Shown: piece by piece, positions 48,912 through 58,810 of the stretch
How the letters are laid out: the number at the start of each line of letters is the position of its first letter
How positions within the stretch are numbered: the first letter of the stretch is position 1
DNA from: Desulfoluna spongiiphila
GTDB lineage: Bacteria > Desulfobacterota > Desulfobacteria > Desulfobacterales > Desulfolunaceae
Direction: 5' to 3'
DNA length: 64,000 nucleotides
Assembly: GCF_900101345.1 (NCBI RefSeq)
Contig: NZ_FMUX01000007.1
Coordinates: forward strand, 126,738-190,737
Notes under the pieces: model-generated
What the model was told of the DNA's origin: nothing
What the model saw: only the letters and a program-made list of their open reading frames with translations
Database searches by the model: none
Program-made: the position numbers and the translations under genes

Positions 48912-51893
48912 TCAATACTTCTCAAATTCGTCGTCCAGGGCGTCCCCTTCGGAGACGCCGCCGCCAAGGTCCAGATTCACCCCGGCCGGGGCCGGTTCCG
49001 CCTTGCGGGGGGCCGGGGCCTCTTTCGCAGCGGCCTTGGCTGGCCGCTTGATACCTGAGGTTCTTTTGACTTTTCCGGCATCGCTGGCCTGCTTCACCGT
49101 GAAAAAACCGATGGCATCCTGAAGCTGCTCGGCCTGGGCAGACAGCTCCTCTGCGGTTGCCGACATCTCTTCGGAGGCCGAGGCATTCTCCTGGATCACC
49201 TGGTCCAGCTGCAAAATGGCCTGGTTGATCTGTTCTGCCCCGGTGTTCTGCTCATTGGACGCGGCGCTGATCTCCTGGACCAGCTCGGCGGTTTTGCGGA
49301 TATCCGGGACAATGCGGTCCAGCATCTCCCCGGCACGCTCGGCCACCTCCACGCTGGAGGTGGAGAGTTCCCCGATCTCCGCGGCCGCTGCCTGGCTCCG
49401 TTCGGCAAGCTTTCTCACGGCGTCGGCCACCACGGCAAAGCCCTTGCCGTGTTCACCGGCCCTGGCCGCTTCGATGGCTGCGTTCAACGCCAGCATGTTG
49501 GTCTGACGGGCGATCTCCTCGATGATGGAGATCTTCTCGGCGATCTCTTTCATGGCCGAGACCGTCTTGCCCACAGCCACCCCGCCTTTTTCAGCGTCCC
49601 CTGCCGCCTGGATGGCCAGGCGCTCCGTCTGCTGAGCGTTTTCAGCATTCTGGCGGATATTCGATGCCATCTGCTCCATGGAGCTGGAGGCCTCTTCCGC
49701 TGCGGCGGCCTGTTCCGTGGCTCCCTGGGAGAGTTCCTCCGAGGCCGAGCTCAGGGCCACGCTCCCGGAGGCGACATTGTCCGAGCCCGTCTTGACGTCG
49801 GTGACCGTGGAGCTCAGGTTCCCCACCATACGGGTGAGGGCATGGCCCAGGGCGTCTTTCTCCGACATGACATTCACGCTCACCGTCAGGTCCCCCTGGG
49901 AGATCTGCTCGGCCACGCGGGCCGTGTCCTTAAGGTTTGACACCATGTGGTTCAAGGCGTCGGACAAAGCCCCCACCTCGTCTTTCTGGTCCACGTCGGA
50001 GGTCACGTCCAGGTCACCCTTGGCAACGGATTTCGCCACGGCCACCCCTTTGAGGACCGGCGTCACGATACCGCTGGCAACCACCAGGGCAATAACGGCC
50101 ACAATGACGGCCATGACAATGCCCATGATCAGAATGGAAAGCAAAAGCTTGTTGATGGGCGCCACCACCTCGGCTTTTTCCACCTCGGCCACGATGGCCC
50201 AGATGGTGCCCTCGATGTCGATGGATGAAAAGCTGGAGAGCATCCACTTGCCCCGATAATCCTTGCGCAGGGTTCGATCCGTCTCCCCTGCCAGGGCCCT
50301 TTTCGTGGAGACCGTATCCACCCGCCCCTTGGCCGGGTTGGCAAAGGAGGCCGCAACGGAGAAGTTCTCGGGGTCGGTGAGGGAATCCGAGCGCATCAGC
50401 AGGTCGCTCCCCACCAGGTAGACCTCCCCGGTCTCCCCCATGCCCGTACGCTCGTTCATGATGGCGTTGATGGCGTTTACGGAGAGTTGAAGGGCCACGA
50501 TGAGCTCCACATCGCCGTTGTTGTTAAGGACGGGCTGGGCGATGAAGGAGCAGGGCGCGTTGTTGCTCGGCCCGTAGGGTTCGAAATCCGCGATATGAAG
50601 GGACTTGTCCTTCAGCACCCGGCGCACGAGCTTGCCGAGGCCGGAGCCCGCAAATTTTCCGGTGACCATGTTCGAGTCGTAGTCGGCCCGCCTCAGCACC
50701 GAGTAGAAGACGTTGCCTTCGGGGTGGATCAGGTAGAGATCCTGGTACCCGAACTTCTTCAGGTAGCCGCTGTAGTAATCTTCCACCTGGCCGTTGAGCC
50801 TGGGAGCGATGGCCTCTTCCAGGTCCTCCTTGGAGATCATGGCCCAGTTGAGCCCCGGGATATCAAGGGGCTTGTAGCTCACCATGGTCAGCTTTCCCGT
50901 GGAGTCGGTATAGACCCCGGAACCGGTTTCGCCCCCCAGGGCTTTTCCCATGTAATCGGTGATCTTGCTGGTGAAGTCGTAACCCATGCTGTAGAGGGTC
51001 TCACCACCGGCCACAATGGAGCTTCGGGCCAGGGTTTTCCCCCCCTGGCGCCCCAAAAGATAGGTGGCTCCGCTTTTTCCCATGCCGTGGCGGTTGTGCA
51101 CGATGGCGTTGAGGGGCCCCTCTGAAAGCCGCAGGGCCACCACCGCCACCACCGCACCCGAGGCGTTGCGAACCGGCGCCCCCACAAAGGCGGCCTGCTC
51201 ACCCTGGCCCGGGGTGTAGGCGGAAAAATCCTCGATGATCACGCCCTTGGTCTCCACCACACGGGCCCAGAGGCGGGCCAGCCCCTCCCGGTTCTGGGGT
51301 CCGCTCACCAGGTTGGTGCCCAGGTCCGGCCCCTGGGCGCAGGTGAACATCACCTGGCCGTGATCGGCGCTCAAGAGCATCAGGTCATCGTAGCCCGACC
51401 GTTTGATATACTCCCTCAGAAACCCTCCGTGTTTGTCAACAAGGGCCCTGTACGCCTCCGTGGCCACGGGAAAGGGCTGGGCCGGTCCCGCCTTGGAGGC
51501 CTTCCGGTACGCGGAAAGGACGTTGTAGAACGTCAGGACATCCGCACTTGCCGAAAGGGCAGCCATCTCGTTTTCCTGGGTCCTGAAAAAGGTCTCCATC
51601 TCGCCGGCCTTCAAGTCCTGCACCGCGTTGAGCTTTTCAAAGGCGTTTTGCTTCAGGACGTCCACGGACTCCACCAGGCCGCTGATGTCGGCTTTGCGGC
51701 CGTCAAACAGCTTTTTCACCTGCGTCTCCCGGATGACGCGTACTGCCTCCAGCTTGTTGAAGGCCTGGTCGGTCAAGGCACTGCTTGCCAGATGTCCGGC
51801 CCACCACCCGCCGATGGCCATGGGAACAATCCCGATCAGTAAAAACAACCCGATCAGCTTGGGCTTTAACCTGATGTTTTTCATCTTAAGCAT
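48912..51893 (-). CDS. Large methyl-accepting chemotaxis protein with long Cache sensor and docking tail
   Basis: 993 residues, about 300 longer than a common receptor. Helix 1 at 12-33, then a periplasmic region of some 540 residues that appears to hold two Cache-type modules in tandem (GHVMF-like [70 protein letters not shown]), helix 2 near 600, HAMP, and a signalling tip [19 protein letters not shown]. The C-terminus has a flexible Ala/Pro/Lys linker of about 60 residues ending EFEKY, which fits the x-aromatic-x-x-aromatic CheR/CheB tether. Encoded within the che operon, 31 bp after cheA. Confidence 0.93.
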   Translation of the reverse strand: MLKMKNIRLKPKLIGLFLLIGIVPMAIGGWWAGHLASSALTDQAFNKLEAVRVIRETQVKKLFDGRKADISGLVESVDVLKQNAFEKLNAVQDLKAGEMETFFRTQENEMAALSASADVLTFYNVLSAYRKASKAGPAQPFPVATEAYRALVDKHGGFLREYIKRSGYDDLMLLSADHGQVMFTCAQGPDLGTNLVSGPQNREGLARLWARVVETKGVIIEDFSAYTPGQGEQAAFVGAPVRNASGAVVAVVALRLSEGPLNAIVHNRHGMGKSGATYLLGRQGGKTLARSSIVAGGETLYSMGYDFTSKITDYMGKALGGETGSGVYTDSTGKLTMVSYKPLDIPGLNWAMISKEDLEEAIAPRLNGQVEDYYSGYLKKFGYQDLYLIHPEGNVFYSVLRRADYDSNMVTGKFAGSGLGKLVRRVLKDKSLHIADFEPYGPSNNAPCSFIAQPVLNNNGDVELIVALQLSVNAINAIMNERTGMGETGEVYLVGSDLLMRSDSLTDPENFSVAASFANPAKGRVDTVSTKRALAGETDRTLRKDYRGKWMLSSFSSIDIEGTIWAIVAEVEKAEVVAPINKLLLSILIMGIVMAVIVAVIALVVASGIVTPVLKGVAVAKSVAKGDLDVTSDVDQKDEVGALSDALNHMVSNLKDTARVAEQISQGDLTVSVNVMSEKDALGHALTRMVGNLSSTVTDVKTGSDNVASGSVALSSASEELSQGATEQAAAAEEASSSMEQMASNIRQNAENAQQTERLAIQAAGDAEKGGVAVGKTVSAMKEIAEKISIIEEIARQTNMLALNAAIEAARAGEHGKGFAVVADAVRKLAERSQAAAAEIGELSTSSVEVAERAGEMLDRIVPDIRKTAELVQEISAASNEQNTGAEQINQAILQLDQVIQENASASEEMSATAEELSAQAEQLQDAIGFFTVKQASDAGKVKRTSGIKRPAKAAAKEAPAPRKAEPAPAGVNLDLGGGVSEGDALDDEFEKY

Positions 51894-51924
51894 CTGGAAC
51901 TCCTTTCCTTATTAAAAACCCGAA

Positions 51925-53997
51925 TCACAGCTTTAAATCCAATAACTTGTTCACATCCACAATCAAGGCCACCGATCCGTTACCGAGGATGGTGGCCCCG
52001 GATATGTCCGGGGCGTCTTTAAACACGCTTCCCATTTTTTTGATGACAGCCTGCTGGCTGCCCACCACGCTGTCCACCACCACCCCCACCCTCTGGCCGC
52101 CGGCTTCCATGATCACCACCTGCTCCAGATCGGGTTTCGGGGCGCCTACGGCATACTCTTCGCGAAGCCGGATGTAGGGCACCAGCTCTCCTCTGATATT
52201 CAGGAAACGGGTCCCCCTGGCCGCCTCGTCCGGGGGCAGCTCCACGCACTCTTCCACGGCGGTAAGGGGAAAGATAAAGAACCCCTCCCCCAGGGTGACC
52301 AGCAGCCCTTCGATGATGGCAAGGGTCAGGGGAAGCTTCAGGGTGATGGTGGTGCCGACCCCCAGGGTGCTCTCCACCTCGATGGTCCCCCGCAGTTGCT
52401 CGATGCTCTTTTTAACGACATCCATGCCCACCCCCCGGCCGGAGATGTCCGAGACCTGGCTTGCCGTGGAGAACCCCGGGGCAAAAATAAGCCCGTTGAT
52501 CTCCTTTTCCGTCAGGTCGGCGTCGGGGAGGATCAACCCTTTTTCCAGGGCTTTTGAGCGGATGGCCTCGGGATCGAGGCCCTTCCCGTCGTCTGAAATG
52601 CGGATCAGCACGTTGCCCCCGGAGTGCTCGGCTGCAAGGTGGACGGTTCCGCACGCCTTTTTCCCGGCCTCCCTGCGCTCTTCGGGCAACTCGATGCCAT
52701 GGTCGATGCTGTTGCGCAGGATATGCACCAACGGGTCCTTGAGGTAGGCGATGACGGTTTTGTCCAGCTCCGTCTCCTCCCCCGAGGTTGTCAGCTCGAT
52801 CTGCTTTTCAAGTTCGGCGGAGAGGTCACGGACCAGGCGCCGAAAGGTGGAAAAGGTGGATCCGATCTGGAGCATGCGCATGCCCATGGCGTTGTCCCGG
52901 AGACTGCCGGTGAGCATTTCGATCTCTTCGGCAATGGAGACAAGATCGACATCGTTCATGGTGTGGGCCTTCTGGCTGAGCCGGGCCTGGGCAATCACGA
53001 GCTCTCCCACAAGGTCCACAAGGTCGTCGAGCTTGTCCGCCGACACCCGGATGCTGGCGGCAAGGGCCTCTTCCTTTCGCCGGGAGATTTGTCTCCTCAC
53101 CGCATCCTGTTCCATGAGGGCAGAGCTTACCGCCGCCTGGCTGGTCACCTTCTCCGCCACCAGGATCTCCCCCAACAGGTTTTGCCTCTTAAGGGCCGTT
53201 TCCAGATCTTCCTCGGAGAGATCCCCCCGTTTGAGAAGGATTTCGCCGATCTTCTCGCAATCCGCATCTTCCGCGTTATCGTCATCAATGCGGTCGATGG
53301 AGAGCTCGCACTCGTCCTCAACGAAGATGAAGACATCCCGAATGGCGTTTTCCGCCTGGTCCGTTGTCAGGATAATGTCCCAGAAAAGGTAACAGGACTC
53401 CGGATCGATGTCTGAAAGGGAGGGGATCTTGTCGGTGTGGGCCACCACCCGGCACTCCCCCATATCCCGCAGCTCGTCGATGAGGTGAACAGGGTTGGTG
53501 CCCCCGGTAAAGATGTCGGGCTCCGGGCGAAACCGGATGCGATAGGTTGAAAGGGTCCCGGAGGGTTCCGGCCCCTCGTCCGGGGCAGCCTCTCCCTCCG
53601 GATCGGTGGGGGGATCTTCCCCTGACTCGGACTCCGGGATCAGCTCCCTGAAGGCACGAATGATCTCTTCTTCCCTCTGCGCATCGCCGCCCCCTTGGGA
53701 GTCCAGAAGGTCCCTGATGTGGTCCCCTGCCGAGAGGGTCAGGTTGATCAGCTCTTTGGTGACGAGCACCTTTCCTTCCCGAACCAGATCAAACACGGTC
53801 TCCACGTTGTGGGTAAACGCCGCGATGGCGTCAAATCCAAACATGGCCCCTGAGCCCTTGATGGTGTGCATGGCCCGGAAGACACGGCCTATGAGCTCCA
53901 TGTCTTCGGGATACTCCTCCAGTTCCAGCAGCGAGGCCTCAAGTTCGGCAAGCAGTTCACAGGCTTCCGCCCTGTAGGCTTCTTCTTGTGCGTCCAT
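51925..53997 (-). CDS. cheA: CheA chemotaxis histidine kinase
   Basis: 690 residues. P1: phosphorylatable His44 in FRAMHTIKGSGAMFGFD. A mid-region domain (YRIRFRPEPDIFTGGTNPVH ... CRVVAHTDKIPSL) is the CheA-45/P2-like module. P3 dimerisation: VSADKLDDLVDLVGELVIAQ. P4 ATPase: LRNSIDHGIELPEER, DDGKGLDPEAI, SGRGVGMDVVKKSI. P5: CheW-like regulatory domain from 555 ending VALIVDVNKLLDLKL. It phosphorylates CheY and CheB. Placed between cheY and the large receptor. Confidence 0.96.
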   Translation of the reverse strand: MDAQEEAYRAEACELLAELEASLLELEEYPEDMELIGRVFRAMHTIKGSGAMFGFDAIAAFTHNVETVFDLVREGKVLVTKELINLTLSAGDHIRDLLDSQGGGDAQREEEIIRAFRELIPESESGEDPPTDPEGEAAPDEGPEPSGTLSTYRIRFRPEPDIFTGGTNPVHLIDELRDMGECRVVAHTDKIPSLSDIDPESCYLFWDIILTTDQAENAIRDVFIFVEDECELSIDRIDDDNAEDADCEKIGEILLKRGDLSEEDLETALKRQNLLGEILVAEKVTSQAAVSSALMEQDAVRRQISRRKEEALAASIRVSADKLDDLVDLVGELVIAQARLSQKAHTMNDVDLVSIAEEIEMLTGSLRDNAMGMRMLQIGSTFSTFRRLVRDLSAELEKQIELTTSGEETELDKTVIAYLKDPLVHILRNSIDHGIELPEERREAGKKACGTVHLAAEHSGGNVLIRISDDGKGLDPEAIRSKALEKGLILPDADLTEKEINGLIFAPGFSTASQVSDISGRGVGMDVVKKSIEQLRGTIEVESTLGVGTTITLKLPLTLAIIEGLLVTLGEGFFIFPLTAVEECVELPPDEAARGTRFLNIRGELVPYIRLREEYAVGAPKPDLEQVVIMEAGGQRVGVVVDSVVGSQQAVIKKMGSVFKDAPDISGATILGNGSVALIVDVNKLLDLKL

Positions 53998-54020
53998 GAC
54001 TTAACTCCTGATGAGCCCTG

Positions 54021-54386
54021 TTATCTCAACACTTTTTTCACCACGCCAAGAAGCTGCTCGGGCTTGAACGGCTTGATGATCCACCCTGTGGCCCCCGCCT
54101 TTTTTCCCTCTTTCTTCTTGTCGTCCTGGGACTCGGTGGTGAGAAGGATGATGGGAATAAACTTATACTGAGCCATGGCGCGGGCCTTGCGGATCAACTC
54201 AATGCCGTCCATGCCGGGCATGTTGAGGTCGGTGATGATCATGTTGATCCCCCCGGCCGACAGCTTGGCCACGCCGTCCCTGCCGTCCACGGCCTCCACC
54301 ACCTCATACCCGGCGTTTTTAAGGGTAAATCCCACCATCTGGCGAACACTTGCCGAATCATCCACAGTAAGAATCGTCTGAGCCAT
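54021..54386 (-). CDS. cheY: CheY-type response regulator
   Basis: 121 residues, receiver only: VDDSASVRQMV (acid pair), ITDLNMPGMDGIEL (phospho-acceptor Asp53), LLTTES (Thr switch) and KPFKPEQL (Lys). It should diffuse to the output (flagellar motor or other) after phosphorylation by CheA. ATG 54386 follows AGGAG and overlaps the stop of the STAS gene by TAATG, so translation is coupled. Confidence 0.95.
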   Translation of the reverse strand: MAQTILTVDDSASVRQMVGFTLKNAGYEVVEAVDGRDGVAKLSAGGINMIITDLNMPGMDGIELIRKARAMAQYKFIPIILLTTESQDDKKKEGKKAGATGWIIKPFKPEQLLGVVKKVLR

Positions 54387-54730
54387 TAGGATACGTCTCC
54401 TTTCCAAAAACATGTCTCGCACCGTTGCTCGGCGCAGGTGTCCCGGCGGTTGAACCCCGCCTCCATAAGGGCTGCGGGAATCACCTCGCTGCCCGTAAGT
54501 TTCGGCAACAGCCTGGTCCCGCCGCCCTCCGCCGACCGACACGCCGCGCAGAACAGCTGGATCCCCGCAAGGTCCAGGTGCGTTATATTGCCCATGTTGA
54601 CAACCACCTCGGTTGCCTCCGTCAGCACGCGGTTCAGAAGCTCTTTGAGCTCCGCCGCGTGTTCGATGGTTACACTGCCCGTAAGGGTCACGATGGCAAC
54701 CGTGTCGTTATGTTCTACCTCGTACTGCAT
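54386..54730 (-). CDS. STAS-domain protein
   Basis: 114 residues. A STAS (anti-sigma-factor antagonist-like) domain: TVAIVTLTGSVTIEHAAELK, VVVNMGNITHLDLAGIQLFC (the phosphorylatable Ser of SpoIIAA is replaced by Ala in DLAGIQL), followed by a cysteine-rich tail CAEQRCETCFW. STAS proteins in chemotaxis operons of this phylum are of unknown role; loss of the serine suggests a scaffold. It lies between the helical MCP-like gene and cheY. Confidence 0.83.
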   Translation of the reverse strand: MQYEVEHNDTVAIVTLTGSVTIEHAAELKELLNRVLTEATEVVVNMGNITHLDLAGIQLFCAACRSAEGGGTRLLPKLTGSEVIPAALMEAGFNRRDTCAEQRCETCFWKGDVS

Positions 54731-54746
54731 GTGCGGTCCTTTCTCA

Positions 54747-56654
54747 TCAGAACAGCTCGATGTTCTCCCCGAAGTCGTCGTCGGCTGCCGCCTCAGCGTC
54801 CCCCTGGTCGCCGAAGAGCTCCACCCCGTCCGAGGGGGTAGAAGAGCCCTTCCCATCCCCTGCCATGCAGGCCATGTGGACACTGCGCTCGGTCTCCATG
54901 GTGTACCGGCCCTCCATGCAATGCTCGGGGATTCGCGCGGCCACCGTCTCATCCACCCAGGGAGCCAGCAGCCCTCCGGCCTCGTCCAGCCGCTCCATTT
55001 GAAGGGTCAGGGTCTCCACAAGGGTCGGCAGGAAGGCCAGGGCCTCCCTGGCCTTTGCGAAGGTGGTGATGAGCTTTGTGGACACCCCGAGGAGCCCCTC
55101 GGTGCGGCCCTTGATCTGCTCATACAGGTTCAGGGTCATGGACACGATGGTGTCCAGGGGGCGCCCCCCGTCCGCCGACGTCCCGTCTGACCCCGCCTCG
55201 AAAATCGTTTCCAGCTCCACCCCCTGGATGGTGGCCACAACCGATGCGATGACCTGCTCCACACCGGCAATGGACTCCTCAGCCTGGTTTGAAAGGGATT
55301 TCATCTCCTTGGCCAGAACGGAGAGGGATCGCCCCTCGGTGCCCAGGTGATTGGCGGCGATGATGGTGTTCAAGGCCTTGTTATGGGATTCGCGACTCAT
55401 GTTGTGCAGGTCGTCGGTAAACGAAGAGAGGGTGGAGACCGCCTCAAAGGCCTTTTGATAGATCTCCCCCAGACGGGTTTCAAGGTCTGCGCCCCGCCCT
55501 TCAAGGCTGCGGATATTCGACAGGTCCGCGGACAACAGGGCAAAGGGGTCTTCGCGCCTTTCCCGGCCGGACTCCCGGGCCTTGGCGGGGTCGCCCATGC
55601 TTGTCAGGTAATGGGTCAGCTGGGAAATGTCGTCCACGATCCCCTCCATGGCCACACGACTCTGCCCGTAAACAGCACCCACATCGGCGATGAGCTGCTC
55701 AATCTGTGCGCGCTGAAGGGCAATGAGGGCATGGGCGGTGGCGACCTCTTCGGCATGGCCGCCATCGGTCACGGGCGCACCAGGGCTGCAGAGCCGATCC
55801 ACTTCCCCCAGGCCCGAGATGATGTGCTCGATCCGCTGGCGCATGGAGTCGTGGAGCTGGACCCCTACGACGATCTTTTCCACCTCTTTGAAGATGCCAC
55901 GGGACATGCGCTCGGCATCGTCCACCAGCCCAAAGGAGTAACGCATGAGCTCTTCGGTTTTTTCAATGGAGTTTCCTGCAGAACGTTCGGCCCGGTCGGC
56001 CAGTCCGGTAATCTCGACGATCCCGCCTGAGATCTGGGTGAACATGGACTCAAAGCGGTTCTTAGAGGCAACGGTCAACTCGTGGATGTTTTTTGAAATG
56101 TGGATCATGTCTTCGGAGAGCGTTTTGATCTCCCCTGCAATCACCGAGAAATTGTCGTCGGAGATATCGGACCGGGAGGTCTCGATAAAAATATTCAACG
56201 CCACGGCCCTTAAATACCGGGCAACCCCGTCGATCTCCCCGCGCTTTACGTCCAGCTGCTCAAAAAAGCCCAGGACCTCTTTCACAGGATTCGACTTGGA
56301 GGCGGCGTTGTCCCGGCACCTTTTGAGCAGGGCCAGGGATTGATTGACCGACGTCCCCACGGACTGGAGGGAGTGGTCACCGGAGTCGTCGCCGATGAGC
56401 TCGGCTACCCCCACCGCATCGCGCATCAGCACCGTCACATACTCGTACCCGGCCTGGAGCCCTGCCCCGAGCCCCATGAAATCAGCCTCGGAACCCGTGC
56501 TGACGGCCTGGAGCCCCTTTTTTACGGAGGACACATGGCGAATGACGCCCGGAAAAATCTCATGCTGCATGGTTTGCCCATCATCGACAGCCAGAACAGT
56601 CTTATCACTATCTTTCACACCAATCTCCAAACCAGCCGTTATCAATTCCACCAT
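54747..56654 (-). CDS. Soluble helical chemotaxis protein with CheZ-like DxxxQ motif
   Basis: About 635 residues, nearly all helical, no membrane segment. It resembles soluble receptors but lacks a canonical tip. GVQLHDSMRQRIEHIISGL contains D269-S-M-R-Q273, the DxxxQ spacing of the CheZ phosphatase active site, within the long helical hairpin expected of CheZ. The acidic flexible tail ends FGENIELF, comparable in layout to the CheZ C-terminal peptide that binds CheY. The operon has no cheC, cheX or cheZ, so this may be its phosphatase (inference). Start taken as ATG 56654; GTG 56699 is an alternative. First gene of the che operon, behind a sigma-54-like promoter. Confidence 0.7.
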   Translation of the reverse strand: MVELITAGLEIGVKDSDKTVLAVDDGQTMQHEIFPGVIRHVSSVKKGLQAVSTGSEADFMGLGAGLQAGYEYVTVLMRDAVGVAELIGDDSGDHSLQSVGTSVNQSLALLKRCRDNAASKSNPVKEVLGFFEQLDVKRGEIDGVARYLRAVALNIFIETSRSDISDDNFSVIAGEIKTLSEDMIHISKNIHELTVASKNRFESMFTQISGGIVEITGLADRAERSAGNSIEKTEELMRYSFGLVDDAERMSRGIFKEVEKIVVGVQLHDSMRQRIEHIISGLGEVDRLCSPGAPVTDGGHAEEVATAHALIALQRAQIEQLIADVGAVYGQSRVAMEGIVDDISQLTHYLTSMGDPAKARESGRERREDPFALLSADLSNIRSLEGRGADLETRLGEIYQKAFEAVSTLSSFTDDLHNMSRESHNKALNTIIAANHLGTEGRSLSVLAKEMKSLSNQAEESIAGVEQVIASVVATIQGVELETIFEAGSDGTSADGGRPLDTIVSMTLNLYEQIKGRTEGLLGVSTKLITTFAKAREALAFLPTLVETLTLQMERLDEAGGLLAPWVDETVAARIPEHCMEGRYTMETERSVHMACMAGDGKGSSTPSDGVELFGDQGDAEAAADDDFGENIELF

Positions 56655-56817
56655 GGATACTCGGGTGCCCCCCGTGAACCAACCCCCTTCCCCACACACG
56701 TTCAGGAAGCCATGGACGCCCTTCCTGTCTCACCCTTCTACAAACACGCCGGTCAACCCGTCTTTGGCCACCCGGCTGTCGCCGTCCTTTCCGCCATTCA
56801 TACACCCTATGACGTTG

Positions 56818-56834
56818 AGCAAAATCGGGGCCAA
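56818..56834 (-). promoter_or_regulatory. Sigma-54 promoter of the chemotaxis operon
   Basis: On the minus strand TTGGCCCCGATTTTGCT fits YTGGCACGRNNNTTGCW with two mismatches and exact GG-GC spacing. The start site would be near 56807, about 150 nt before the first che gene. It faces away from the sigma-54 activator gene ending at 57110. Confidence 0.65.
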
Positions 56835-57037
56835 CACGCACAAAAAGGCATTAACCTCAAATTAGACAACACAATATGAACTTCCCGGGGAAAGTGGGGG
56901 AGCTGTTTTTTCTGTTCGGATTATTTTATCGGAGAATGAAAAGCGGCTAAAAGAAGGGAATGGGACTGTAATGGATCATGACAAAGGCTGTTCCTGAACG
57001 GCGTTCACACCAACGGGGACAAAAATTCCTTCATACA

Positions 57038-57069
57038 AGAACCGTTCTCAAATAAGAGAATACCGTTCT
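57038..57069. promoter_or_regulatory. Candidate upstream activating sequence for the che promoter
   Basis: AGAAC-C-GTTCT (57038-57048) is a perfect dyad. A second AGAATACCGTTCT follows at 57057-57069, so ACCGTTCT is repeated with 21-bp (two-turn) spacing. It is 205-250 bp upstream of the -24/-12 promoter, the usual distance for enhancer-binding proteins. Confidence 0.55.
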
Positions 57070-57109
57070 TACACAGGATATATCCCTACAATATCAACAC
57101 CTCAGGGCA

Positions 57110-58480
57110 TCAGCCCCCCATCGCCACCCCATGCTCCTTGAGCAGTTTATACAAATAGGATTTGGAAAGGCCGGATATCCTGCAGGCGCGATCTTTGTCC
57201 CCTCCCGCTGCCCGGGAGAGGCGATCCAGGTATGCCCTGGCACTGTCCGCCTGGTGCTGCCTGAAACTCGTCAATTCCGGAGCCCCATCCTTTCCGCCCC
57301 TGCTTCGCAGGGCATGATCTACCCTTGAAAGGCGAATAAAAGGAGGCAGGTGAAAATCGTAGAGGAGGTCGTAGCTCCGGGCACTCGCCAGGACCTTGTC
57401 CATGACAACCAGCAGCTCGCGGACATTGCCCGGCCAGTCATAGCGCATGAGGGACTCCACAAAACAGGGGGAAAAACGCTTCATGGGCAGGGCCGCCTCT
57501 TCACAGAACCTGTCGGCACACCCGGCGGCAATGGCCTTGATGTCGTCCCTGCGGTCCCTCAAGGGGGGCACCTCAATGTCGATCCCCTTGAGGCGGTACA
57601 TCAGGTCGGCACGGAAGGAGCCCTCTTCCACCATGCGGTCCAGGTCCCGGTTCGTTGCCGAAATAAGCTGAAACGAGGAGGTGATGACCGTATCCGACCC
57701 CACGGGGCGAAACTCATGTTCCTGGAGAAATCGCAGGAACTTTTTCTGCACGGAGAGGGACATCTCCCCCACCTCGTCAAGGAAAAGGGTCCCCCCGTCG
57801 GCATGGCGAAGGAGCCCCTTTCGGCTGGCGTCCGCCCCGGTAAAGGCCCCCCTGTCGTGCCCGAAGAGCATGCTCTCGGCAAGGGGTTTGGCGATGGTGG
57901 CGCAATCCACAACCACCAGCGGCTTCTCAGCCTGGGGACTGTTCCCGTGAATCGCCCGGACAAACAGCTCCTTGCCCGTGCCGGACTCTCCGGTGATCAG
58001 CACATTGGCATCGCAGGACGCGGCCTGGGCCGCCAGTTCAAGGGCTTTTCGTATGGGCCGGGAGTTGCCCACGATGCCGTCCCTGTTGAACCGCACCTCC
58101 CGGTTCGCCTGCAGCTTGCGTCGCCTGAACTCCGAAGCCCGGGACATGACCAGCAGGAGTTCGTCACAGGAAAAGGGCTTCTGCATGTAATCCCAGGCGC
58201 CGTTTTTAAGGGCCGCCTCAGCACTTTTCATGTCGGCATTGTCGGTGATGATAATAACTTCGGGTTCCGACGGAAGGTCAAGAAAGGCCGCCACAGGATC
58301 CACCCCATGGCCACCGGATGCCACCTCATCGAAAAGGACCAGCTCAACGTCGGACGCCGCCGCCGCTTTCAACCCATCCTCTACGGTTGTCACGCAATCG
58401 GCCGTCACGCCAAAGCACTCCACCGCGTTCATCAGATCATTGTCCCTGGAACAGCCACAATCCACTACCAGAACCTGCAC
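57110..58480 (-). CDS. Sigma-54-dependent transcriptional activator with degenerate receiver
   Basis: About 456 residues. Residues 1-115 are receiver-like: the usual second acid is lost (VVDCGCSRDND), while VLFDEV, IIITD and MQKPFS remain. Residues 140-370 are the AAA+ domain: GESGTGKE (Walker A), FGHDRGAFTGAD (sigma-54 contact loop intact), GGTLFLDEVGEM (Walker B), and a sensor II. A Fis-type helix-turn-helix closes the protein (ACRISGLSKSYLYKLLKEHG). GTG 58480 is chosen because GAGG precedes it by 5 nt. Directly upstream of the che operon's sigma-54 promoter, its probable target. Confidence 0.87.
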   Translation of the reverse strand: MQVLVVDCGCSRDNDLMNAVECFGVTADCVTTVEDGLKAAAASDVELVLFDEVASGGHGVDPVAAFLDLPSEPEVIIITDNADMKSAEAALKNGAWDYMQKPFSCDELLLVMSRASEFRRRKLQANREVRFNRDGIVGNSRPIRKALELAAQAASCDANVLITGESGTGKELFVRAIHGNSPQAEKPLVVVDCATIAKPLAESMLFGHDRGAFTGADASRKGLLRHADGGTLFLDEVGEMSLSVQKKFLRFLQEHEFRPVGSDTVITSSFQLISATNRDLDRMVEEGSFRADLMYRLKGIDIEVPPLRDRRDDIKAIAAGCADRFCEEAALPMKRFSPCFVESLMRYDWPGNVRELLVVMDKVLASARSYDLLYDFHLPPFIRLSRVDHALRSRGGKDGAPELTSFRQHQADSARAYLDRLSRAAGGDKDRACRISGLSKSYLYKLLKEHGVAMGG

Positions 58481-58810
58481 TATCACCTCACACCCACGTG
58501 CCCAGGGAGCAGGGCCCACAGGGCACCGCCCGTGATTCCCTCCCAAACCTGATTACACTGTCTTTTCCTGATCCATGGTTCCTCCCCGCCTCGCCCGGCA
58601 GTACCCGGGACAAGGCAACCAAGCCGGGGCTGCGTTCCGCACGCCGGCATGGTTTTGTTTTACTAAAATTATCGTCAAACACAAACGCAAAAAACGTAAC
58701 ACGTCAACTCAAAGTCACCCACCAGGGATCGGCCCGGGTTCAATCGCAAAAAAAAGCGTCACGGCAGGGTCTCCACAAAGGGCCCCGCCCCCGGGCATGT
58801 CCCTGGGGTT

